9,738 nucleotides of DNA from Gammaproteobacteria bacterium (GCA_003233255.1 QILH01000055.1:1-9738); one strand, 5' to 3'; shown: positions 1 through 7,367, numbered from the stretch's first letter. A program made the numbers and translations. The notes: generated from the sequence alone by a model not told the origin.

Positions 1-1034
1 GTCAACTCTGTCCATTTGCCAGATTCAGAACCTGAAAATGAAAAAGAAGCCGCCGTACTGGACGCACTAGAAAAACCTGTGCGAGTATCGAAGACCTCAC
101 CATCAGGCAGTAGATGTAAACCTGGATACAATCCAGGGAAGGAACGAAGTGATACGTCAACACCATCAACTATATTATGTGCGATAGCGCTAAATAATCC
201 AGTACTCTCATTGTAAACTTCCATTTCTGATACTTCGCCATTGACAACCAATACCCGCCCTGAGTCATCACCTAATGGCAATGAGGTAGGATACCAGCGC
301 CCATGGATCATCGTTGTTCGGTTCCCAAAATTGGGACTTCCTGATTGTTTATTTTTTGTATAGTGCCATTCCTTATCAACCGGATCGAATAACCATGCCA
401 TATTTGGGTCTGGCACTTCGTTTCTTTCACCACCTCCGCCAACCGTTAACAGTTGTCCATCTGTCAGAAAAGAATGACCACAACAGTAAAGGTTGTCAGT
501 AGGAGGAGTTGGTGATTCAAAGGCCGAGGCTGAATCAACAGCTTCTGGATTCCAGAGGGGCGTTTGTGATGTAGGAGCATAGTGGATTCTTTCAATAAAA
601 AGCACTCTACCATTATGTTCATCACCATTCGTATGCATCAATGCTGCATGCGCCACGGGAACGGGCGTCTCATATAATGTTTGCCATGCACCGTAAACCG
701 ACGGGCCAAAATAGAAAATCAGTCTATCGATAATCCCAGGTAAGATATTATTATCAACGACTTCAATGAGATCCTGTATCAGCTCAAACCCGGCAACAGG
801 CCTGTTCGCCTCTCTCCAGTTGAACACACAGTTGGCTGTCTTGATATCAAAAAGAGGCTTAAATTTTTTATCCTTATCAACACTATCCTGGTCATCCAGT
901 TTTTCTCCAGTTATATTTCTCCGTATTAAATGAGGAGGTACCTGTAGATTTTCAGGTCGGTTGGCCGCATTTAAAAAATGCAAAATTCGTTTATGAACTT
1001 TAGCTTCAATTTTAGGTAACTTACACTTTGACAT
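1..1034 (-). CDS. Galactose oxidase / glyoxal oxidase-like beta-propeller protein (partial, C-terminus outside window)
   Basis: The frame is open from ATG at 1034 to the left edge, giving 344 complete codons, and AAGGAG (1042-1047) sits 7 nt upstream of the start. From about residue 115 the protein reads like the kelch-type propeller of glyoxal/galactose oxidases: PVPVAHAALMHT with GRVLFIE, then NLYCCGHSFLTDGQLLTVGG (181-200), then GRWYPTSLPL with GRVLVVNG (245-266). In this family a cysteine in the xCxGH motif is cross-linked to the tyrosine of the RxY(P/Q) motif to form the copper-radical cofactor; Cys184 and Tyr248 occupy those places. The remaining copper ligands (a tyrosine and two histidines near the C-terminus) lie beyond the window, so oxidase activity is inferred. 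Residues 1-115 are a hydrophilic to mixed N-terminal part that I do not recognise. No signal peptide or membrane anchor is visible, unlike the usual secreted members. Family assignment is fairly sure; substrate is unknown. Confidence 0.8.
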   Translation of the reverse strand, partial: MSKCKLPKIEAKVHKRILHFLNAANRPENLQVPPHLIRRNITGEKLDDQDSVDKDKKFKPLFDIKTANCVFNWREANRPVAGFELIQDLIEVVDNNILPGIIDRLIFYFGPSVYGAWQTLYETPVPVAHAALMHTNGDEHNGRVLFIERIHYAPTSQTPLWNPEAVDSASAFESPTPPTDNLYCCGHSFLTDGQLLTVGGGGERNEVPDPNMAWLFDPVDKEWHYTKNKQSGSPNFGNRTTMIHGRWYPTSLPLGDDSGRVLVVNGEVSEMEVYNESTGLFSAIAHNIVDGVDVSLRSFPGLYPGLHLLPDGEVFDTRTGFSSASSTAASFSFSGSESGKWTEL

Positions 1035-1767
1035 ACCTGTTCTCCTTTTGATTCTACCCAGAGATTATCTAAATAATATCCGGGATGGTGCTTCCCAAGC
1101 TATATACACTGTTATTACAATTTTTTACTGACTTGCACCATTATCTAATTTACTTAGAACATGAGCCCTTGCAACTGATAATTCACCTGTAACAAATTAT
1201 CGGCACTGTTCACCGATAATGATTTTAGTTCCGTTTTCGGGGCATCTCTTATTTTTGTATTACATATAAGATATATAACTAGACTTAATTAACTACTAAA
1301 AATCGAACGCCCCAATCACATAGTTTTTTGATGGTAAAATAAATTATATGAAACAGAGCTTGAGAATATTTGCCGGTAGCAAGTTACCAGAACACCATTT
1401 AAACCGATAGGTCATCCATTTTTCTTATTGTATTTAGGCAAAGCGAATTTCCTGACTAAAAATACTTTATTGCATTCCGCATTAATCTGAAAAACATCCA
1501 AATAATATGCAATAAGACAAAGCAAAAAATGAAGATCATTGTCGCATTGACACGCGGCACGACGATGCCCCATTCCTGTATATTTAGGCGACAAAGCCGA
1601 TTTTGTCGAATACCGTATGCACTCTCACGATAAAACCCGTGATGCGCCTTACCATCCAGTCTGTAAAAATCACTGATCGATATTATCGGGCATATCTGAC
1701 GTTTAACATGATCAAATCAATATAAACATTGCTTGCTGATAGAAGCGTTTCATTCCTCACATAACGA
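1035..1767. other. Gene-poor intergenic region
   Basis: I see no convincing gene here. The region is AT-rich and has frequent stops in all frames. The longest minus-strand frames (around 1412-1735) lack a good ATG with a ribosome binding site, and their translations match no family I recognise. It contains the inverted repeat at 1196-1220, a smaller one at 1589-1608 (CGACAAA, 6-nt loop, TTTGTCG), and a third copy of the octamer ATTATCGG at 1682-1689. The leader of the galactose oxidase-like gene must lie in its left part, but no clear sigma-70 promoter stands out. It could hold a decayed gene or a small RNA; neither can be shown by reading. Confidence 0.5.
1193..1220. promoter_or_regulatory. 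Perfect 8-bp inverted repeat with sigma-28-like -10 boxes on both strands
   Basis: ATTATCGG (1196-1203), a 9-nt spacer and CCGATAAT (1213-1220) form a perfect inverted repeat. On the plus strand CAAA (1193-1196), 15 nt and ACCGATAA (1212-1219) match the flagellar sigma-28 consensus TAAA-N15-GCCGATAA at 10 of 12 positions with correct spacing. On the minus strand the other arm gives a perfect GCCGATAA (1204-1197), but no TAAA lies 15 nt upstream of it. It may equally be an operator or a hairpin. On the minus strand it lies about 160 bp upstream of the galactose oxidase-like gene. Its function is inference. Confidence 0.35.
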
Positions 1768-2511
1768 TCAGCGCATAATCCGCAACCTGGGACGAGCCAC
1801 ATTCAACTTTTCAAGACCTTTGTCTGTCACTTTCGTTTTGGTTAATAACACACTTCTCAGGCTCTTAAATTTTACCAGTGCCTGTAAACAATCGTCCGTT
1901 ACCAGAGTGTTATATAGATACAGCGTTTGCAAATCTTCAAGTTCGATCAAGGCCTTGACCCCGACATCGGTCACCGCCGTACTGCCAAAATACAATTTCT
2001 GCAAACTCTTGACCCTGGTCAATTCCTTCAACCCGTCATCCGATACCGCCGAGGCACCAAGATCCAGATTGCGTAATGTCTTTATTGCAGCCAGTTGCCC
2101 CAGTCCCTTATCCGTCACCCGGGTATGACTGATATCCAGCGAGCGTAAATTTTGCAAACGGGCTAATTCTTTTAAGCCAACATTGTTTATCTTTGTGCCC
2201 CCCAGACCGAGAGCAAACGGTACCGATGGCGGGGGGAGTTTAGCAATCACACCGGGTTTATATTCTTGCCAAAGAAAAACAGGTAACGAGTCAACGTCAC
2301 CCGGCTTGTCTTGCAAATACTGCCATTGTCCATGTTCACTCAAGGCTAGCCAACCGACCAATGCACCGGCCTGTCCCCAGGCCGTGACCACGGCAGGATC
2401 AAAGTCCTTTTTAGCCTTAACAATTTCTCCTCGATATTTCCCACTCACACTACCTGACCAGAGTCCGGCAAGCAGCAAAAAGAGAATTGAAAATTTATAT
2501 GTTTTGTACAT
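1768..2511 (-). CDS. Secreted leucine-rich-repeat protein
   Basis: This 247-residue protein probably starts at the ATG at 2511, because GGGGAGG (2521-2527) lies 9 nt upstream and the product then begins with a signal peptide: MYKTYK, hydrophobic core FSILFLLLAGLW, likely cleavage after SVSG near residue 24. An upstream in-frame ATG at 2595 would add 28 residues and bury the signal. Residues 25-105 are a unique part rich in Trp and Pro. Residues 112-231 are five consecutive 24-residue repeats of the form LxxLxxLxLxxTxVTDxGL, with a partial sixth at the C-terminus. Such LRR arrays fold as a curved solenoid for protein binding. No catalytic domain, lipobox or C-terminal anchor is present, so a periplasmic or released binding protein is likely. 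In the fifth repeat a cysteine (Cys208) replaces the usual Gly. The gene stands alone and is divergent from the chemoreceptor; the partner is unknown. Confidence 0.8.
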   Translation of the reverse strand: MYKTYKFSILFLLLAGLWSGSVSGKYRGEIVKAKKDFDPAVVTAWGQAGALVGWLALSEHGQWQYLQDKPGDVDSLPVFLWQEYKPGVIAKLPPPSVPFALGLGGTKINNVGLKELARLQNLRSLDISHTRVTDKGLGQLAAIKTLRNLDLGASAVSDDGLKELTRVKSLQKLYFGSTAVTDVGVKALIELEDLQTLYLYNTLVTDDCLQALVKFKSLRSVLLTKTKVTDKGLEKLNVARPRLRIMR

Positions 2512-2577
2512 GATCCTTGTCCTCCCCATCCAATAAAATATACGGCTGTAAATATTTACCACCCAAACCGTAACCGA

Positions 2578-2583
2578 ATTATA
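2578..2583 (-). promoter_or_regulatory. Candidate -10 box for the LRR gene
   Basis: On the minus strand a perfect TATAAT lies about 67 nt upstream of the LRR start codon. The bases 16-18 nt further upstream do not resemble TTGACA, so the promoter would need an activator, or the hexamer may be chance in an AT-rich stretch. Confidence 0.3.
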
Positions 2584-2595
2584 TATTTTAAACAT

Positions 2596-2978
2596 TTAAA
2601 CGACCGCCGTTCAAAATATAGCAGTTTTACAAAATATTTAGCGGTCTCCTTTCACTCTTGATGCTGTAAATCCAACACATTTGTTAACGTTACCAAATAT
2701 TCTAAACGGCACTGGCCGCATCTCTCCGCTAAATCCGATCTATTTAACGCTGTATACGAACACACCCTGATTACCCGGCTACGACATACATACCTGCATC
2801 TCATCAGAACCATGTCAACCAGCCAAATTTGCTATTCCGGACTCTTAACCGCTTGATCGTATGTAAATTAAGATTAGCCGTCTGGATCATGTTCCCAATC
2901 AAAACCATGTACTTAGTTAATCTCGAACAAAATAGATGGATTTTTAGCCAAAATGGCTGTTATTCATTCCTTCATTCT
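2596..2978. other. Intergenic region between LRR gene and chemoreceptor
   Basis: There is no gene longer than a few codons on either strand. Visible structure includes GACCGC (2602-2607) paired with GCGGTC (2641-2646) across an AT-rich 33-nt stretch, two direct copies of CAAAATAT (2612-2619 and 2630-2637), and the near-palindrome AGCCA-AAA-TGGCT (2946-2958) about 20 bp upstream of the sigma-28 promoter. The last could be a regulator site. I see no riboswitch core or tRNA. Confidence 0.4.
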
Positions 2979-3005
2979 TAAAGAATAAATTGGCCAAGCC
3001 GATGT
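2979..3005 (+). promoter_or_regulatory. Sigma-28 (FliA) promoter of the chemoreceptor gene
   Basis: TAAA (2979-2982), exactly 15 nt, then GCCGATGT (2998-3005) matches the flagellar/chemotaxis consensus TAAA-N15-GCCGATAA at 10 of 12 positions. It lies about 60 bp upstream of a chemoreceptor start, where this promoter class is expected. A start near 3012 would give a leader of roughly 55 nt, containing a small hairpin CCATC-TTAGT-GATGG (3019-3033) and the ribosome binding site. Confidence 0.7.
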
Positions 3006-3067
3006 TATAGATCAGCCCCCATCTTAGTGATGGCATTATTTAACTAGATGATAATTAAGGATATTCT

Positions 3068-5416
3068 ATGCGATTTTTAAACAGCATAAAAATAAAAATT
3101 TTAGTCGTCTCCATTGCTCTAGCCGCCATTCCGGTGGCAATCGTCAGTGTCCTGTTGGGCATGCAATCCACCAATGCCGCCGAAGCGGCACTGGAAAAAC
3201 AGGTTGCCAACCAGCTCATCAGTATTCGTGAGATTAAAAAAAGCCGGATTGAAGACTATCTCAAGGAACTCGAGAAAAAAGTGACGTCCTATTCCATTGA
3301 CGCCAGTATTGTCACCTACATGCAAAAGCTCGCGACCTACTATCAAACCGATAAACGTCAACTTACCGATGTAAACGAACAAAAGAATAATTTAACCGCA
3401 TTTTATAATGGCGCCTATAACAGCGCTTACCAAAAATGGAATGGCCGTAATGGCGCGGGAGCCGATGTCATTGTCGCAAAGCTCAGCAATATCAATATTG
3501 CCATGCAAAATAGCTATCTGGCACTCAACGAAGCCGACTTTGGAGAAAAATATAATCTCATTAACCCTGAAGATGGAACCACCTATGCCAATGCACATGA
3601 TGAAGCTCATCGAGTATTAATGAGTTTGTTTGACAAATTAGACATAGAGGATATGTATCTGATCGACCCCAAAGGTGACATCGTTTATTCGGTACAGAAA
3701 AACCCCGACTTTGCCACCAACTTGCGCGAAGGCCCCTACCAGGATTCCAGTTTGGCCAAAGCCTTTATTGAGGCCATTGATTCTGAGAACTATGAGCATG
3801 TAGCCGTTAGCGATATTGAACCTTATGCAGGCGATTTCAATCGACCATCCATGTTCCTGGCCTCTCCAATTCAAGATCTGGACGAAGAAGATGCATTTGA
3901 GATTCTTGGCGTACTGGTTTTGAAAGTAAAGCTTACCGCGATTAACACCATTATGAATTCAAATGCCTCCTGGAAAAATATTGGCATGGGACAAACCGGC
4001 GAGGTATATCTAATTGGCAGCGACAATAACATGCGAAGCGATGCCCGTGCTCTGCTTGAAGAAAAAGGAACCTACCTGGAGAATCTAACCCACATCGGCA
4101 TTAACAGCGATACGATCAAACTGATTGACTTACAGGCAACCACATCCAACCGCGTTAAAATAGAAAATGAAGTAGTAAGATTGGCTGCCGTTGGTACAAC
4201 CGGTACCGGTGTTTTCGAAAATCCATTTGGAGTAGAAACTGTTGCTGCCTATGCACCGATCGAATTCCATAAATTAGGCTGGGGAATCGTTAGTAGTATA
4301 GAAACTTCCGAAGCCTTTGCTGCCAGTCATGCTCTGGTTGACGAAATAAAATTATCAGGGCTTATACTGACGGCCATTATGATCAGTATCGCTATTGTAG
4401 TTGGCATATTGTTTTCGACCCGGATTACGCGTCCTATCATTAAGATGAGTCGAACTATGCACCAGATCGAACAAACCTCCGACCTAACAAAACGCATAGA
4501 AATTGATTCCAAAGATGAACTCGGGACTATGGCTAATGCAATGAATAACATGTTGGAGAAATTCCGTTATAGTCTGGAACAGGTCGCGGCATCGACCACC
4601 ATGCTGGCCACTTCGTCTGAAGAAATGTCGACCATCACCCAGCAAACCGGCGCTAATGTAAATAAACAATTTAATGAAATCGATCAAATTGCCACTGCGA
4701 TTAACGAAATGACGGCAACCGTGCAGGAAGTTGCCAGTAACGCAACCAATGCGGCACAGGCCGCAACAACGTCTAGCGCCCAGGCTTCTTCTGGCAAGTC
4801 CATAGTTGAATCCACCATGACATCTATCTCAGATACCGCAAACGAGTTAGAAAATGTTGAACAGGTTATTGAAAAACTGAATAAAGACAGTGAAAACATC
4901 AATGCGGTAATGGATGTGATTAAAGGCATAGCCGAGCAAACCAACTTGCTCGCATTAAATGCGGCCATTGAGGCGGCACGAGCCGGTGAACAGGGTCGCG
5001 GTTTTGCGGTCGTAGCCGACGAGGTTCGCACCCTGGCCAGTCGCACCCAAAAATCAACCGGAGAGATTGAAGGCATGGTTGCGGCATTGCAAACCGGTGC
5101 AACTTCCGCCGTACAGGCGGTGCATGCCAGTCGTAAAATGAGTAAAGAAAGTGTACAACATGCCGCTTCAGCAGGTGACGCGCTAAGCACGATTACCAGT
5201 TCAATCAAAGATATTAACGATATGAATACGATGATTGCCGCCGCCGCCGAGCAACAGAGCGCGGTTACCGAAGAGATCAACAGAAACATTGTTGCCATTC
5301 GAATCGCGGCCGAAGAAACCACCGCTGCAGCAGATAACAACAATACCGCCAGTGAAGAATTGAACAAGCTATCGACGGACTTACAACAGCTCGTTGCCGA
5401 ATTTAAAACGGCCTAG
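3068..5416 (+). CDS. Methyl-accepting chemotaxis protein with large periplasmic Cache-type sensor
   Basis: This is a 782-residue inner-membrane chemoreceptor that passes ligand occupancy to the CheA/CheW array. The ATG follows AAGGA (3057-3061) by 6 nt. In order: transmembrane helix 1 (about 9-31); a periplasmic domain of about 390 residues (33-425); transmembrane helix 2 (about 431-450); HAMP (about 450-505, with Pro456 and DELG at 483-486); and the cytoplasmic signalling coiled coil. The conserved hairpin tip is intact (IAEQTNLLALNAAIEAARAG at 621-640, followed by EQGRGFAVVADEVR). The sensor contains DMYLIDPKGDIVYSV (195-209) and a following DFATNL-GPY stretch, typical of double-Cache (dCache_1-like) ligand-binding domains. 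The ligand is not predictable. The C-terminus (VAEFKTA) lacks an NWETF-like tether for CheR/CheB. The gene is monocistronic under the sigma-28 promoter and ends 4 bp from the convergent protease gene. The MCP call is certain; the Cache subtype is likely. Confidence 0.97.
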   Translation: MRFLNSIKIKILVVSIALAAIPVAIVSVLLGMQSTNAAEAALEKQVANQLISIREIKKSRIEDYLKELEKKVTSYSIDASIVTYMQKLATYYQTDKRQLTDVNEQKNNLTAFYNGAYNSAYQKWNGRNGAGADVIVAKLSNINIAMQNSYLALNEADFGEKYNLINPEDGTTYANAHDEAHRVLMSLFDKLDIEDMYLIDPKGDIVYSVQKNPDFATNLREGPYQDSSLAKAFIEAIDSENYEHVAVSDIEPYAGDFNRPSMFLASPIQDLDEEDAFEILGVLVLKVKLTAINTIMNSNASWKNIGMGQTGEVYLIGSDNNMRSDARALLEEKGTYLENLTHIGINSDTIKLIDLQATTSNRVKIENEVVRLAAVGTTGTGVFENPFGVETVAAYAPIEFHKLGWGIVSSIETSEAFAASHALVDEIKLSGLILTAIMISIAIVVGILFSTRITRPIIKMSRTMHQIEQTSDLTKRIEIDSKDELGTMANAMNNMLEKFRYSLEQVAASTTMLATSSEEMSTITQQTGANVNKQFNEIDQIATAINEMTATVQEVASNATNAAQAATTSSAQASSGKSIVESTMTSISDTANELENVEQVIEKLNKDSENINAVMDVIKGIAEQTNLLALNAAIEAARAGEQGRGFAVVADEVRTLASRTQKSTGEIEGMVAALQTGATSAVQAVHASRKMSKESVQHAASAGDALSTITSSIKDINDMNTMIAAAAEQQSAVTEEINRNIVAIRIAAEETTAAADNNNTASEELNKLSTDLQQLVAEFKTA

Positions 5417-5420
5417 GGTG

Positions 5421-5936
5421 TCATTGATATTGTTTTAATGTCAACGTATCACCACGTTGGGTAAATTCAATACGCTTAAGGAAGTTCATACCTAACAGCA
5501 CGGTGTCATCATCAACATTCGGATTGATATTGGCGTTAAGATCGCTCAGCATGATCTTCCCAATGTTGGCCGTCTTAATTTTTGTACCATAAGCCCTGGC
5601 AATTCCATTCGCGGTTGAAATTTCTATTGGATATAATTTTTTGAGGCCCAACCTGTCGGCAATATGTTCCGGGATCGAAATGTCGGTGGCACCCGTATCT
5701 AACAGAAACTCAAGCTTGCTACCATTAATATAGCCGGTGGTAACATAATGTCCCTGACGATTTCGTTTTAACACAACCTGACGTACATCCCCGCTGCTTA
5801 AGCTTAGCGGGTTCGAGTTGGGATTGCGCTCTTTATCAATCCAGGTCTGAAACATATAGACCGTAAATCCAAGCAACAAAAGCCAGAACCCAATCCAGAT
5901 AATACCACGTACCCTCTGATCATCCTGTGCGGGCAT
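5421..5936 (-). CDS. Membrane-anchored retropepsin-like aspartyl protease
   Basis: This 171-residue protein has an N-terminal transmembrane helix (about 11-30, GIIWIGFWLLLLGFTVYMF), a short linker, and a single retropepsin-like domain (about 50-171). The catalytic motif FLLDTGATDISIP has Asp80-Thr81-Gly82, and the hydrophobic-Gly motif VLLGMNFLKRIEF (146-158) is the second hallmark of clan AA proteases. One domain carries one catalytic Asp, so it should act as a homodimer. It fits the proteobacterial TIGR02281 type of clan AA proteases in length and topology, with the domain probably facing the periplasm. Substrates are unknown. Its ATG directly follows the TAA of the upstream membrane-protein gene (TAA-ATG), and no clear Shine-Dalgarno precedes it, so translational coupling is likely. 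No strong terminator is visible before the convergent chemoreceptor. Confidence 0.88.
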   Translation of the reverse strand: MPAQDDQRVRGIIWIGFWLLLLGFTVYMFQTWIDKERNPNSNPLSLSSGDVRQVVLKRNRQGHYVTTGYINGSKLEFLLDTGATDISIPEHIADRLGLKKLYPIEISTANGIARAYGTKIKTANIGKIMLSDLNANINPNVDDDTVLLGMNFLKRIEFTQRGDTLTLKQYQ

Positions 5937-6395
5937 TTATGATATAAACACCATGAGGATCAGGAAAAGAATTCCCATCAGCGCAATCGAAACCAGCAGC
6001 GAAATCCCAAAGGCCTTCCAGTTTGATTCCACCGCACCATCATTATCGATATGATTGTTAATGTCGACGCCCTGTAATTGTTTGGCAATCTGAATCATCA
6101 CGACTAATTGAATTACAGTAAATATAATGTTGGGTAAATTAACGTCGTCAGGAATTGAATAGGCTATCAATAATATTCCGAGCGTCGCCATAACCGAAAA
6201 CAACAATGAATTGCGAGCTGCGACCTCGTTACCTAACCTCCAGTAATTAATTGCGAGTATCAGCCCTCCGGCTAACACCGTCCCAAAAAACGTAGCCAGA
6301 CCAATTGCGGATATTGTATAAAGTTTGAAATCATAACCTGTGGCTACGTCAACATTATCCAGGCTTGATTCTGGCGGTTTATAAATATCATTCAT
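5937..6395 (-). CDS. Uncharacterised four-helix membrane protein
   Basis: This 152-residue protein begins with a soluble tail containing YKPPESSL, a kind of start seen in many small uncharacterised bacterial membrane proteins. Four hydrophobic stretches follow at about 25-49, 62-80, 88-104 and 126-150. An acidic, Asn-rich loop (109-125) separates helices 3 and 4. I recognise no catalytic motif and assign no function. The start is supported by GAGGG (6402-6406), 6 nt upstream of the ATG. The gene lies 76 bp downstream of the methyltransferase gene and abuts the protease gene, which depends on it for close translational coupling. The pairing suggests the protein acts with the protease at the inner membrane, but that is inference from gene order only. 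Confidence 0.8.
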   Translation of the reverse strand: MNDIYKPPESSLDNVDVATGYDFKLYTISAIGLATFFGTVLAGGLILAINYWRLGNEVAARNSLLFSVMATLGILLIAYSIPDDVNLPNIIFTVIQLVVMIQIAKQLQGVDINNHIDNDGAVESNWKAFGISLLVSIALMGILFLILMVFIS

Positions 6396-6471
6396 GTTGA
6401 TCCCTCATTAGTATTTATCCTTGTGACGAGCAAACATTAGCTAGTAATTCATTTGCAGGCCAGGCCCTGGA

Positions 6472-7320
6472 TTATTTTTCCGCAACAATATAAACCTGCC
6501 AGGATTCCTGATTTTCAACTTCGGTCGCTTCGAAAAATTCGCCGGTACCTTCCATGAAGTCGTCATCTTCATCGTCTTCTTCAAACTCTTCCCAGTAGAT
6601 GCGCACGGTACGATAACCCGCCTCTTCTAATAGTTCACGTAATTCCTGCAATGACCACAAGCGCCAGTCATAAGTGAAGGCCTTATCCATACGAGAACCA
6701 TCGGGGAATTCAAAATGGATATGACACAGGATGTCATTGTTTATGGGGTTGAACTTATCATGCTCCCAAATATAACTCGCATCGACCTCATCCATTTCAG
6801 TTTCTTCTTCGAGTTCATCCAGGCATTCGGTACCACCGAACATATCCAGGATTAACATGCCATCGTCTTTGAGGCCATCGAGTGCTTTGGCAAAATAACC
6901 CCGCAGTTCATCTCGGGTTTTAAAAATACAAAAACTAAAATTTAGTGCGCAGGTGATATCCACTTTCGGCTCAACCACATCACGCACATCGGCCTCGATA
7001 ATCTGCAAACGACTGGCCACGTCTTCACCGGCCGGTTTGATGTTGCGCTCCTCACCCCATTTTAAGGTATCCGGGCAAAAATCAACGCCTACCGCCGTGC
7101 GCTCAGGGTCGGACTTACACCACTCAACGGATAAATACGAGGTGCCACAAAAGTCCTCTTTCATCGACAAGGGTTTTTTATCGCGTAGCTTTTGATATGT
7201 TTCCTCAAAAAACTCGACCTCATTTTCCGGCGCCTGTACAGCATATTGGTACATCTCATGACGATCGGCTAATTCCGCCTGTGTCGGATTATTCTCAGAA
7301 TTCATATTATTCGTTCCCAT
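6472..7320 (-). CDS. Class I SAM-dependent methyltransferase
   Basis: This 282-residue soluble protein has a Rossmann-type SAM-binding core. Motif I is degenerate (EDFCGTSYLS, 55-64), followed by the strand-2 acid in AVGVDF (Asp80), IIEADVRDV (108-116, Asp111), DITCALNFSF (121-130) after strand 4, and GMLILDMFGG (154-163) for strand 5. This order is standard for class I methyltransferases; the acceptor substrate cannot be told. A strikingly acidic segment (about 245-265, including EEDDEDDD) sits in the C-terminal part. The start at 7320 is backed by AGAGG (7327-7331), 6 nt upstream; a second ATG five codons in is possible. It is divergent from ispG with 100 bp between them and may head a unit with the two downstream minus-strand genes, although the 76-bp gap leaves that open. 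Confidence 0.85.
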   Translation of the reverse strand: MGTNNMNSENNPTQAELADRHEMYQYAVQAPENEVEFFEETYQKLRDKKPLSMKEDFCGTSYLSVEWCKSDPERTAVGVDFCPDTLKWGEERNIKPAGEDVASRLQIIEADVRDVVEPKVDITCALNFSFCIFKTRDELRGYFAKALDGLKDDGMLILDMFGGTECLDELEEETEMDEVDASYIWEHDKFNPINNDILCHIHFEFPDGSRMDKAFTYDWRLWSLQELRELLEEAGYRTVRIYWEEFEEDDEDDDFMEGTGEFFEATEVENQESWQVYIVAEK

Positions 7321-7354
7321 CGATTTCCTCTGCGGCCTGTTTAATAAAGGCGCT

Positions 7355-7360
7355 AGTATA
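7355..7360 (-). promoter_or_regulatory. Candidate -10 box for the methyltransferase gene
   Basis: On the minus strand TATACT (five of six matches to TATAAT) lies about 34 nt upstream of the methyltransferase ATG. No good -35 hexamer is found 16-18 nt further upstream, so support is modest. Confidence 0.35.
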
Positions 7361-7367
7361 TGTCTTT

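Noticed and set aside
1348..1410. 20-codon plus-strand frame whose product (MKQSLRIFAGSKLPEHHLNR) recalls the start of PRPP synthetases
   Set aside because: The likeness covers only a few residues (RIFAGS), the frame stops after 20 codons, and the following sequence does not continue the family in another frame that I can see.
1412..1594. Minus-strand frame of 60 codons in the intergenic region
   Set aside because: It starts with TTG, has no ribosome binding site, and its product resembles nothing I know. A neighbouring frame of similar length is equally open, so chance is the simpler reading.
1733..2128. Plus-strand frame of 131 codons opposite the LRR gene
   Set aside because: It mirrors the repeated LRR coding pattern (periodic Ser/Thr/Val), and the minus-strand LRR protein fully explains the sequence.
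4684..5367. Long open frame (227 codons) on the minus strand inside the chemoreceptor gene
   Set aside because: It lies opposite the Ala/Glu-rich signalling coiled coil; the codon pattern of the real gene keeps the opposite strand open. Its translation is low-complexity Ala/Ser/Val with no ribosome binding site.
5442..5459. Inverted repeat CAACGT-ATCACC-ACGTTG as terminator between chemoreceptor and protease
   Set aside because: No T-run follows on either strand, and it lies inside the protease coding sequence.
6396..6471. Nine-codon frame (MFARHKDKY) just upstream of the membrane protein gene, as a leader peptide
   Set aside because: It has no ribosome binding site and no attenuator-like hairpins; such short frames are common by chance.
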